Source of the DNA: Furcasterigmium furcatum
Lineage: Eukaryota > Ascomycota > Sordariomycetes > Glomerellales > Plectosphaerellaceae
Length of the DNA: 64,000 bases
Assembly: GCA_001599815.1 (NCBI GenBank)
Contig: BCIA01000003.1
Span: 186,001-250,000, forward strand
Direction: 5' to 3'
Positions 1 through 8,643 of the stretch are shown here, in pieces. Numbering within the stretch: position 1 is the first letter of the stretch; each line of letters opens with the position of its first letter. The notes beneath the pieces were generated by a model that was given only the letters and a program-made list of their open reading frames with translations, did no database searches and had not been told where the DNA came from. Made by a program: the position numbers and the translations under genes.

Positions 1-337
1 GGGCGTGGATCTCGATGCCCACCGTCAGCTCCCACCCATCAACCGTTTGATTGCTCCCCTTAGGTTTCTTTCCCCTGGCATCTTTCTTGAGCTGTTTAGC
101 TTCGTCTTTGAGTTTCTTGCGCAGCGGGATTGCGGGAGAGGTGGATGATGGAGGGATGGGCGAGGCTGCCGTCTGCAAGGACCTCACGTGGACCTGTCTG
201 AGTTGGCATGGCTGAGTCGAGAGGTGTCGGGCTGGGCGGCCAGCTACAATTCTTCTCGTCGCAGCTACACACCCTCTTCGAGATAGGTGGCCGCTGAGAA
301 GGTACCTCCCTAGCTCAAGTGTAGATATCCGCGTCAT
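1..337 (-). CDS. Mitochondrial glutamyl-tRNA(Gln) amidotransferase subunit B, N-terminal part (runs off left edge)
   Basis: The minus strand is open from an ATG at 335-337 to the left edge, giving 112 codons. The last residues before the edge read WELTVGIEIHA, the hallmark start of the GatB/Pet112 catalytic domain (bacterial form VGLEVHVQL). The first ~60 residues are rich in Arg and hydroxyl residues and nearly free of acids (begins MTRISTLELGRYLLSG), as expected of a mitochondrial presequence; a Lys-rich linker follows. GatB is part of the GatCAB/GatFAB complex that converts Glu-tRNA(Gln) to Gln-tRNA(Gln) in mitochondria. That role is family knowledge; the motif and presequence are seen. 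The start is the first in-frame ATG and no intron is needed. The rest of the gene lies outside the window. Housekeeping identity is fairly secure although only the N-terminus is visible. Confidence 0.8.
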   Translation of the reverse strand, partial: MTRISTLELGRYLLSGHLSRRGCVAATRRIVAGRPARHLSTQPCQLRQVHVRSLQTAASPIPPSSTSPAIPLRKKLKDEAKQLKKDARGKKPKGSNQTVDGWELTVGIEIHA

Positions 338-1604
338 GACGAAGTAGATGTGTTAGAGACCGTGTCTTCGACCCGTTCTCGATGCTCGCCGGATGTCACG
401 CTTCGAATCGAGAGAATGTCGGCAGAGGGGGATGTGCAATCGTCAGGCTGCGCGAGGTCCGGGATCTGCGACTCCGGTACATGCCATGTCATACATGAAC
501 ATGCAGGCCTGCAGAATGCGTATCTTGCCGTCAATGTTTCTCGGGTCGGGGAGCTTCTGATTGGGTCTGTGGACTTTGGGAGCTCGGTGGTGTCGGTGCC
601 CGCATTCGTGGCAAGGCCCTGACGTGGGTTGGAGCCAATCCTGAGGGGAGCAGGGCAGCAGTCTGCGTGATCGGGCGTCGGGCACTTCCTGCTGTGCGAG
701 CTGGGTTGGAGGAGGCTGCAGAGTACGAAGCTGGCTCAGCAAGAAGTTTCGAGTTCTGTCGCGAGAAGCTATCGGAGCTACGATCATGGATGATTACATA
801 ACTCCCACGCTGTCGGGACCGTCCGCGCCTAAACCTCGGACCGTTTTCCAGCCTTCAGGGGTCGTGGACCACCACCCGGCACCGTTGGGGCGCCCGAGAC
901 AGCAACGAGGACGCTGGAAGATCCCCAAACAGGGCCCCATCTCGCGGGCGGCGGGCGGGGCAGTGACGAATGGATCCCGAGGGATCTGACGTGGGTGGGA
1001 TGGTGCATCCAGTGGTGTGGCACGGGATCCAAACTCTCACCAAGTCACTCGCCCGTTTCCCCCATGACATCCATGGATTTCCTTGCATCGCAAGCTGAGC
1101 GAGCTGCTGGCACCCTCCAACTCCCGAGGTGAGGTGCCCTCCATCTCGCTCCCGTCATCTGAAACGGGTGCCCATGCGCTCATCCGGCTACAAGAATGTC
1201 GTCCATCCTCCCGTGCCCCTCCTCCTCCTTGATCCTCATTTTCTTGGATCTCCTGTTCGTAAGCCCATTCCGACGCCTCGCACCAGCATCACACCACCTC
1301 CCGAGATTGCGCCTCCCGCTGTCGCCGCGATGTCCCTGCCTTGCTGAAGACGCCGAGGGCATGTGTTCAGCCTGCCGTTTGTCGTTCAATCCCCCCGTGC
1401 CGTGCGTGTCGACTCGCTGAGACTCCTGTCGCATCCCGCCCTCTTGTACCACCCATTTGCGCCCAACACGAAAGTAGCCCGACGACGCCCGTTCCGTTCA
1501 TCGCAGAGCCTTGCCAGCAAAGCCTTCTGTCAGCTCTTCCTTGGTAGCCTCGTACTTTTGTCCCGTCCGACTCGAAGAACACCACCATCGTTGCCCCCGC
1601 GATC
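338..1604. promoter_or_regulatory. Divergent intergenic region (GatB / DUF6594 gene)
   Basis: This 1.27 kb separates two divergent starts and must hold both promoters. The last 400 bases before the plus-strand start are pyrimidine-rich (runs such as CTCCTCCTTGATCCTC near 1218-1235), typical of fungal 5' leaders. Several open frames of 60-175 codons cross the region, but none has recognisable protein features, so I annotate no gene. Confidence 0.5.
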
Positions 1605-3464
1605 ATGTCTTACCAGTCACCTTCCGTGGAATCTGTGGTCGACGCCGGGGCGCTGGTCCTCGCCGGTACCGGAGCTTCGCCTGGCTCTGGGGAAGCAAAC
1701 CGCGAGCCTGATGACCTGGGGATACAGCAGGCGGATCACATCCAAGATAGAGGCAGGCATGGTCCCGGAGAGGTCACGCCGCCTTCATCTCCTGCCGAGC
1801 ATCGCAATGCAGCCGGCAAGAAAGTCCATGAAAACGGACAGCGCGATTACTTGTACAGATCCCCGTCCCCTTCCGGTGCTTCTGCTGTGACGAGCTCGAC
1901 ATCTGCCACGCACCGGTCCAACGGCTCCAACGGAAGCGGCTCGACAATCACTCGCCGGGCGCACCCGAGAAGGGGCGGTGAAAGACCTCGGAATGGAGAA
2001 GGCAGGCCGTCGGACACCACTCAGGAGGACTACGACGTGGAAACAACCCCGAAGCCTCACCAGACGCCATACTTCGAGCCAGACGGCGGCGAGGCGCCGT
2101 ACCGAGGCTCTCGAAGGTCTCTGGACCAGCCTCGAGCCTGGAGACTGGCGAACATGCCAAACCACAAGCCCGCAGCTTCGAAGAGCCTTTCCTCTCCCGG
2201 GAGCAGCATCAGCAGCGACATATTCTCTGAAATGTCCCTTGTACCGAGCAACGAGGGCACATTGAGCAGCCCAGACCGCAGTGAGCCTGCTGACTCACCC
2301 AACTCTCGCTTCTTCCCTCACGGCCCATGCCCCCCTGCCCCGGTGCCTCCGCAACAGCAGCAGCAGAGGGACCCTTTCATGTACATGGTCCCGGGGATGC
2401 CGTATGGAGGCCATTCCGGTCAGGGGCAACAAAGCCAGCCTCCTCCGCAGCAGGCATTGACCTTCTACGAGCAATTTTCACAGCCACCGAGGCCAGAGAA
2501 ATTGCCGGCCACGGGATACGAGCTTTTGGCTTCGAGGCTGTCTGTCGGCGAGACCGGAGGGGCCACGATCCCACCCATGTACCGCCGCTTCGAGTCCCTG
2601 AACCATCGGCTTCTCCTTCATCTCCAGGATGAGCTGATGGAGTTGGAGGAACAGCTGCATCAGCTGGATGCGGTGGATACACAGAACAGGCGCGCACATC
2701 ACAGCTTCCATCCCGCTTCTCGCCGGCAGGAGGCAATGGCAATGGCTGCTGGCGAGCTACCCTGGTTCAAAACCGATATACTCGGGAAGATCGGCTTCAA
2801 GCTGAATCAATATAGTGAGGGTAACCGTCTCGGCGGCAGAGAACACAGCTAACATCCCAAAGACCAGGTGCTGACATCTTTCAAGCAGACCCAGGAGCTC
2901 CCGTCTCCTGAGTTCGCGGACATCGACATGTATCGAGACTATCTGGCCACCCATAGCCCTGTCGTCGAGTCCGAGAGCCACTTCCTAGACATGGACGACG
3001 ACCTCGTCTCTCTTTGCAGGCCGGGCTTCGCCCACGCCGGTGCGGGCATCAACAACGAGGATCTCCTGACGCCCATGCCTCGAAAGGCCATCGCCTTCCC
3101 TCCAACACCCACCAGCCCCTTGTCGGAAGTCGGCAGCCGTGGCTCAGCGCAGCGCGGACGAGCTCGTCCGAACGCGCAGAAGCAAGCAAAGCCACCGGGC
3201 TCCATCGATGTGCCAATGATCGCAGGCACCGTGGCCGCGGCATTCCTGCTTCCCATATTGTCCTTCATCGTCATCCCGGCCCTTGTAGGACGCCTGGCCG
3301 TGGTTTTCCTCATGAGTGTCGCGACGGCCGTTGCGCTGCTGCAGACCGGGCTCGCTCGGCAGGCAGGCCCTAATGGGGATGTCGGCATGGGCTCTGCGAC
3401 GAATGTGATCGTGTGTGCTGGCGTTTACGGAGCCGTCATGGCTGTGGTGGCCGCCATCGTCTAG
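1605..3464 (+). CDS. DUF6594 family membrane protein
   Basis: Two exons, 1605-2814 and 2863-3464, are joined by a 48-bp intron (donor GTGAGG, branch AGCTAAC, acceptor AAAG). Only this acceptor keeps the frame, giving KLNQYNQVLTSF across the join. The product is about 604 aa. Residues 1-290 are low-complexity, Ser/Pro/Gln-rich and probably disordered. A DUF6594 core follows, starting near ATGYELLASRL, with YRRFESLNHRLLLHLQDEL and LEEQLHQLD, the family's usual RF-x-LN-x-LL-x-LQ-x-EL pattern. Near the C-terminus are two or three hydrophobic segments (AGTVAAAFLLPILSFIVIPA, LAVVFLMSVATAVALL, TNVIVCAGVYGAVMAVVAAI), the family's normal membrane anchor. Function is unknown in the family. The start is the first ATG after the pyrimidine-rich leader, in good context (GATCATGTC). 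Confidence 0.85.
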
Positions 3465-5015
3465 CCTTGCCCTTTCGCCCTTATTTCTCCTTGTATCTGT
3501 GATGTACGTACTTCGGCTTGTACTCTTTCATTCCGGCGGTCTTGTGGGGGATCGTTTATCTTGAGGCTTCGGAAGATCGGGTTCGTTTCGGGACGGTCAG
3601 GGGGATAGACATGTCGGAGGGGTTTGCTCGCAAAAGCTCGGTTTGTTTGATACCCTGAACCTGGATACGATACTATGTTAGCGATGTCTTCAACAGTAAC
3701 TCGGGGGATGTTTTGTGCGATGCCTGCGCTGTCCGACAGCTGGGGAGGTTTCCCTGCGTACGCCGCTGGGTGACTCTTTGGGAGGTGCCGCGTAACTGGC
3801 TCTGCGACCGAAATGCCGAGCCAAGTCTGGATTCAGCACCTGATCTCTCGTTGCCGGATGGGTGAGTTCAGAGCGTACCGAGAGGTTTTGCATGTGTTCC
3901 AGAAGTGATGTTCTGGCGAAGGATCGACGCGCGTCAGGTGAGGTCCAGGACTTGACACTGGAGGGAGCTGGGCAAGGACTCGCAGCACGACAGCCACCAT
4001 GCCCTCGAAGGAGTTCTTGCATCCAGAGAAGTTCAGATACTGTTATCCTCCCTCTTGCTTTAGGCACTGATCTGGTCTTGAGGTTTCGCTGCAAGTTGCT
4101 CCTGGTGGGGGGTTCGAGAGCAAGGGGTTCTCCCACCCCCAGGATAACTCCAGCATTACTCCACAAGGAGGCGGACCGAGGCCACCGGTCAAGTTGTATT
4201 CGATTTTGTGCTTCCTCTGAATTGTCTGGATGCAAATTCCTGGTCGTCGGAGGCAAAGCCGGATGCATCCCGTGGGCACGGAAGCTGAGGGCAAGACGCC
4301 CATTCGCTCCTTTGGCACCACCCCAAACGTGACAATAAAGGGAAGTTTGGAAGAATCCATGTTGCTTGAGTAGCTCTTTGAGGCCCCTTGTGTGATGTCC
4401 AAAGTAGCAATTTGTGTCCAAGGCCAAGGAAGGACGTGCAGACGTGCAGCTTCAGATCTATTGGTGTCTGTCGGGGCCCAAGGGTAAGTATCGTCGCAGG
4501 CACAACAAGGATCGAAGAAAGGACACTCAGCCAGACACATACTCTAGATACTAGTGATCGAGGACATCTCCAACATGTGATTGTTGTGACTGTCACTGGC
4601 TGCTTGACCCGTTGCGTTTGTCGCCCACAGTCGGAAATCTCGTGATGTTACGCTCCCCATAGGGTAACGGCCGCATGCCTCTCCAGTAAAACGCCTCACG
4701 TCCAGTCTGACACTTCCTCGAGCAAGTTGAAGCGCCCTGGCATGTAAGTAAGCCCACCACTACCTGCGTTGGGCTGTGCCCTTTTGCCATCCACCATGTG
4801 GTGATGCCTTCACTTGGCGGTCACGCAAGTTTGGGCAGGCGCAGCTGCTCTGAAGTCAGGAATTCAGATTTTCCATTGTTTCCATAGTTCAATAAGATCA
4901 AGAGCCCCAAACTGAGGCATCCTTCCCCGTTTGGGCGCCAGAAAATGATGCAGGCCCCGCGTGTCCCTATTATTCGGCCAATCGAAAAAAGGGGAACCAG
5001 TGCGAATTTAATTGG

Positions 5016-5053
5016 CACCGTACCTGCCACCAAAATTTGGGGCAGGTACCGTG
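5016..5053. repeat. Near-perfect 38-bp palindrome in promoter
   Basis: The arms CACCGTACCTGCC and GGCAGGTACCGTG face each other around a centre CCAAAATTTGG. GTACCTGCC (5020-5028) pairs with GGCAGGTAC (5041-5049), CCAAA pairs with TTTGG inside, and CAC pairs with GTG outside one mismatch. It lies about 240 bp upstream of the ATG at 5295 and about 70 bp upstream of the TATA-like box, so it could be a regulator site or a small hairpin element. I saw no target-site duplication. Confidence 0.75.
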
Positions 5054-5120
5054 TGACTTCCCGATTAGGCGTACGGTGCCGCGAGATCAGCCAGCAGCCT
5101 CAGGGCCCTCACACACTCAG

Positions 5121-5128
5121 CTATTTAA
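5121..5128 (+). promoter_or_regulatory. TATA-like box for the small GPI-type surface protein
   Basis: The sequence CTATTTAA lies 167-174 bases upstream of the ATG at 5295, followed by a long C/T- and CAAC-rich leader as in highly expressed fungal genes. Assigned by position and sequence only. Confidence 0.4.
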
Positions 5129-5294
5129 CCAAACCATCATACACCTAAACTCTCTCTCTTTTCCTCCTCCCTCCGTACCACAACAAACACCTCTCGAGCA
5201 AGCAAGCAATCCTGCAATCCTTCTCAACAACTCTCTCCATCATCCCACCTTTCACACACTTCAACAAACACCATTCCATCAGTCAGTCATCAAG

Positions 5295-5834
5295 ATGCCT
5301 GTTGTCACCAAGCTCGTCTTCATTGCCGGCGCCATCCAGGCTGCCTCGGCCGTCAAGGGTACGTCCATCTTTCATCTGTTCTGCTCCTCTCTTCTCATCT
5401 GACTCTTCCCTCCTCAGTCTACGAGTCCCATGAGGGTCCTGCCGCCATGACTGGTGCTCCCGGTGATCTCGCCTCCATCGAGATCGGTCGTAAGTTTCCC
5501 CCTCTCCCTTCTCTTACATTGACTTGTCCTGACCTCCTCTTCTCCAGAGCTCCTTTCCACTGCCTGCACCCCCCTCACCATCTACACCGAGGAGTGCCAC
5601 GTCGTCACCATCGTCACCACTTCCGAGTCCGTTGTCGACACCACCTCCGAGGTCATCACCGAGACTTCTGTCCCCGTCACTTCCGACATCATCTCCACCT
5701 CCGTCGAGATCGAGGCCACCTCTTCCGAGGGCATCACCGATCCCACTGAGGAGGTCACCGCCGCCGCTGCCGGCATGAACATCCTTCTCCAGGGCGTCTA
5801 CGCTCTCCTCACTGTTGCCGCTTTCATCCTCTAA
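5295..5834 (+). CDS. Small secreted Thr/Ser/Glu-rich protein, probably GPI-anchored
   Basis: Three exons, 5295-5358, 5418-5489 and 5548-5834, give 140 aa. Both introns begin GTACGT/GTAAGT and end CAG, and the joins are in phase. The N-terminus MPVVTKLVFIAGAIQAASA is a signal peptide. The mature protein starts VKGVYESHEG, has two Cys (TACTPLTIYTEECHVV), then a Thr/Ser/Val/Glu stretch with repeats of the TTSEVITETS type. It ends AAAGMNILLQGVYALLTVAA plus a few hydrophobic residues, a classical GPI-attachment signal with small residues before the hydrophobic tail. The codons are strongly biased to C-ending forms (GTC, ACC, TCC, GAG), unlike the neighbours, which suggests high expression. Likely a cell-wall or spore-surface protein; no enzymatic domain is visible. 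Confidence 0.85.
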
Positions 5835-6020
5835 ACGCCATGCACTTCACACATCTCGACCTTCCTTCGCTGGAATTCATCTTTTGGGTGGGCACTGGGG
5901 CTCCTGTAGCTCCTAAAGCAAGGGTTTGAATGGGTTGGGAAGCTTGAGCATTGCACTTAAGAAGATTCATAGAGACAAGCAGACAATCAAACCATTCTAG
6001 GGGCGCCGTTTGTGCGCTCA

Positions 6021-6541
6021 TCTCGATTTTCGCGGTCTCGATCTTGTGATGTCTCGATTGTCCGCCTTCTCGATGTTGTGATGTCTTAATAGTCTACTAG
6101 CTCGGTTTTGAGATGCCTTGATTGTCCGCTTTCATGATAGTCCGCTGTCTCGATGTTATGATATCTTAATGGTCTGCTATCTCGGTGCTGTGATGTCTTG
6201 AGTGTCTGTTGCCTTGACATTGTAACGCCTTGATTACCCGCTGCTTTGATCTTGTGATGCCCTGATTGTCTGCAGTCTTGATGTTGTGATATATTGACTG
6301 TCCGCTGTTTTGACTGTGCGCCATGTCAAAGTTGTGATGCCTTGACTGTCCACTGTCTTGGTTTTATGATACCTTGACTGTCTGCTATCTTGGTGTTGTG
6401 ATGTCTTGACTGTGAGCCACGTCGAGGTTGTGATGTTTTGACTGGCCGTTCTCTGAATGTCCTGATCCCTTGAATGCTCGCTGCGTCGAAATTATGGTGT
6501 CTTGACTGGCCTTTATCTAAATGCTTTGATCCCTTAAATTA
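6021..6541. repeat. Degenerate 32-bp minisatellite built of two 16-bp half-units
   Basis: About 15 degenerate copies of a 32-bp unit follow each other. Each unit is two related 16-mers: half A close to TCTYGATGTTGTGATG and half B close to TCTTGACTGTCCGCTG, both beginning TCTYGA. Near 6131-6146 a single half B (TCATGATAGTCCGCTG) stands alone, and near 6310 an extra half is inserted, so the array has lost or gained units in steps of 16. Later copies (after 6430) are the most eroded. It has no open frame and lies about 190 bp past the stop of the surface-protein gene. Confidence 0.85.
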
Positions 6542-7240
6542 TCAGCGCCAAGGCGAGCGTCGGATCGATGCGGTCGCATTTCACTAGCGCCAGGGCTTCT
6601 GATCCTCGAGATGATGGGGAACTTAATGACCGGGTAGTTCCAGTGAGGGTGCACGAACCGGGCGTCGTCTCTGCTTGGGAGGACCGACGGGTGTCAGGTG
6701 CTCAATGGATCTCGAAGCAGGGGCCGTGTGGCTCAATGTCGTCAAGAAGTCGGAAGATCTTGGGTGACAGGGCTACATGTGGATTGTTGGTTCGGGTCGA
6801 CGGCGTGCTCGACACAGCTTAAACATTTCGTGTTGGCTTCATAGCTTTGACAGCGCGGCTCCCGCAATGATACCTGAAGATGCCGCCTCATCATCGGGGC
6901 ATCATGAGGAGCCGTGTGCTTACTACAACGACGCCATTTGCTCGATGCCGGGATGCTCCCGATGGCCGGCATGTCGCCGAGAAACACGGCCACCGAGCAA
7001 ACGTATCCCTCTCAGAGAAGAAGACCATCCAGCCAGCTCCAGCGCGTGACATGCCACCATCAAAAGCCCGGCCTTCTCCCGTCAACTTTTTCATCCAGCT
7101 CCTGAGACAGGAGCGGAACTGCTGCGAGGCAATCTGCCCGGCGGTACATGTCGTGTGAGGATGAGGGTTAGATGTCGAGATTATTTATTAATTATTATAG
7201 TAGCCTTCTGGCACCCAGCAATGCATTACAGACTATTCCA
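6542..7240. other. Intergenic region without recognised gene
   Basis: This stretch lies between the minisatellite and the stop codon of the next minus-strand gene. Overlapping frames of 80-90 codons on both strands carry no recognisable motif. The last 60 bases are A/T-rich (ATTATTTATTAATTATTATAG, near 7177-7200), as expected of a 3' end signal for the minus-strand gene. Confidence 0.45.
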
Positions 7241-8281
7241 TCATCGGAAGGCCTGCCAAGCCAGAACACCCAGGCCAACAGCCAACAGGCCGCTGAGCGA
7301 GACGCTCGCGGGCGCAGAAGCGTTGGAACCACCGTCACCATCTTCACCTTCCGTTGCCCCTTCAGCGTTGGCACCCCTTGGGGAGCCGGTGGTAGACGGT
7401 GAAGCATCGTCGCTCGAGGGCGAAGCATCGTCGTTCGAGGGCGAAGCATCGTCGTTCGAGGGCGAAGCATCGTCGTTCGAGGGCGAAGAGCCGCCGCCGG
7501 AGGGCGAAGAAGCGCGGCCGTTCGTTGGCGAGGACGTCGGAGGGGTCGTGGGTGATGGCTTGGGCGGCTTGGGGCACGGGTTCTCATACACGTACTGCTC
7601 GGGCGCGCCGCTGCAGGTCTTGGCCTTCTTCGCGTCGAACTTGCCGCTGGGGAACATCCAGCAGGTGCCCGGGGCGTGCGGCGATTTGCTCTCGTTGTTG
7701 GCGTTGAAGATGGCGAAGCTGCAGGAGTCGGCCTCGACACACTGCGACAGGCAGCTCGAGGAACTCATGCTGGCGGCGCAACTTTCCCAGCAGTCGTCGT
7801 CGGGCGTGGGGTAATCGCAGACTGTGGCGACGGCAGAGGGCGACGCGGTGGCCGCGCAGGCGCCGGCGGTCGGGCTCGAGTCGCCGCAGTCGGGCCTGTC
7901 GTAGACGGACAGGTAGTCGCAGCCACCCTCGCCGGCGCTCTCGTCGAAGGTCTCACCCGGGTACAGCCAGCACATGCCGCTGCCGGTGTAAGGGTTGCCG
8001 GCGGCGAAGATGACGAAGTTGCATGGCTGGTGCTCGTTGCAGTATTCCCAGCAGTGGGCCTTTCCTGAGCTGGCGACGGCGAATCGTGGGCCCGGGTCCT
8101 TGTAGTCGCAGAGGGTGGTGATGAGGTTTGCTGTGCAGTCCGACACCTCGGGAGAGGGTTCGGGGTACCAAGGGACGGGAGTGGCGGTATCCGAGCCTCC
8201 GGTGGCTTGTCGCAAACCTTGCGCAAGGACCGCCGGAGCATGTGCGAGGGCGACCGATGCCCAGAAAGGAGAGATCTTCAT
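7241..8281 (-). CDS. Secreted Cys-rich PAN/Apple-like two-module protein with GPI-type tail
   Basis: A single exon of 346 aa. The N-terminus MKISPFWASVALAHAPAVLA is a signal peptide. Two related Cys-rich modules follow (about residues 48-130 and 145-235). Each begins CDY, has an early CWE motif, then CxFxIFxxxN and a conserved [MT]CWxxPGxxFD or [MT]CWMFPSGKFD block, and closes with a Cys. This resembles PAN/Apple folds but I cannot name the family. Residues ~236-310 are Pro/Ser/Asp-rich with four copies of the heptad PS[NS]DDAS. The end is a short Gly/Ser spacer and a hydrophobic tail (SVSLSGLLAVGLGVLAWQAF), typical of GPI anchoring. The protein is probably displayed at the wall or membrane, with the linker as a stalk. 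The ATG at 8279-8281 sits in a good context (CAACCATGAAG). Confidence 0.82.
   Translation of the reverse strand: MKISPFWASVALAHAPAVLAQGLRQATGGSDTATPVPWYPEPSPEVSDCTANLITTLCDYKDPGPRFAVASSGKAHCWEYCNEHQPCNFVIFAAGNPYTGSGMCWLYPGETFDESAGEGGCDYLSVYDRPDCGDSSPTAGACAATASPSAVATVCDYPTPDDDCWESCAASMSSSSCLSQCVEADSCSFAIFNANNESKSPHAPGTCWMFPSGKFDAKKAKTCSGAPEQYVYENPCPKPPKPSPTTPPTSSPTNGRASSPSGGGSSPSNDDASPSNDDASPSNDDASPSSDDASPSTTGSPRGANAEGATEGEDGDGGSNASAPASVSLSGLLAVGLGVLAWQAFR
7401..7484. repeat. Four tandem 21-bp repeats coding a heptad stalk
   Basis: Four nearly identical 21-bp units (GAAGCATCGTCG then TTCGAGGGC; the first unit has one C/T change) lie head to tail. Read on the minus strand they encode the PSNDDAS heptads of the secreted protein above. 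Near-identity at silent positions points to recent expansion or gene-conversion-like homogenisation, so copy number is likely to vary between isolates. Confidence 0.9.
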
Positions 8282-8643
8282 GGTTGCGTTGCGAACGAGC
8301 GTGGGTTGAGGAACGAGCGAGCGAAAGAACGGAATATTGAATGAAACTCTGGGGAACAGGGGCGTCTGGGCAGGGCTTAGTTTAATATGACTGGAATTCG
8401 TTTGGAAAAAAGGGAGCTGCCTAATATAGGTTGACAGGGGTTGTCATCCAAGAATTTGCCCCCGAAGTTCCTCTTTGGTGTCTCAGGGCCGAGATCCCGA
8501 GTCCGGACTGTGGAGTCTTTTCGCTTGGCATTGGCCGTTGGTGCCGCGATGGTGGCGCTTGGTGACCCGGCGTGAGCCGACTTATCCTGGACGGAGATGA
8601 AGTCATCGAACCGACAACTATTGCTGCAATCAAGTGCCCCAGG
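8282..8643. other. Promoter of the PAN-like gene and 3' region of the regulator gene
   Basis: This 360-bp interval holds the upstream region of the minus-strand gene starting at 8281 and the 3' end of the next minus-strand gene. An A/T-rich stretch (TTAGTTTAATATGAC near 8377-8391) lies about 100 bases upstream of that start. Nothing else is recognised. Confidence 0.4.

Larger units (their letters stand above)
3465..5294. other. Intergenic region, no gene recognised
   Basis: This 1.8 kb follows the DUF6594 stop. A minus-strand frame of 245 codons at 3690-4427 and shorter frames have no family resemblance, no signal peptide and no sensible codon pattern, so I leave them out. The last 300 bases are the promoter and leader of the next gene and contain an almost perfect palindrome and a TATA-like box, listed separately. 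The leader before 5295 is strongly C/T-rich. Confidence 0.5.

Noticed and set aside
1363..1890. 175-codon plus-strand frame
   Set aside because: It overlaps the leader and start of the DUF6594 gene in another frame, is basic and Ser/Pro/Arg-rich, and has no domain.
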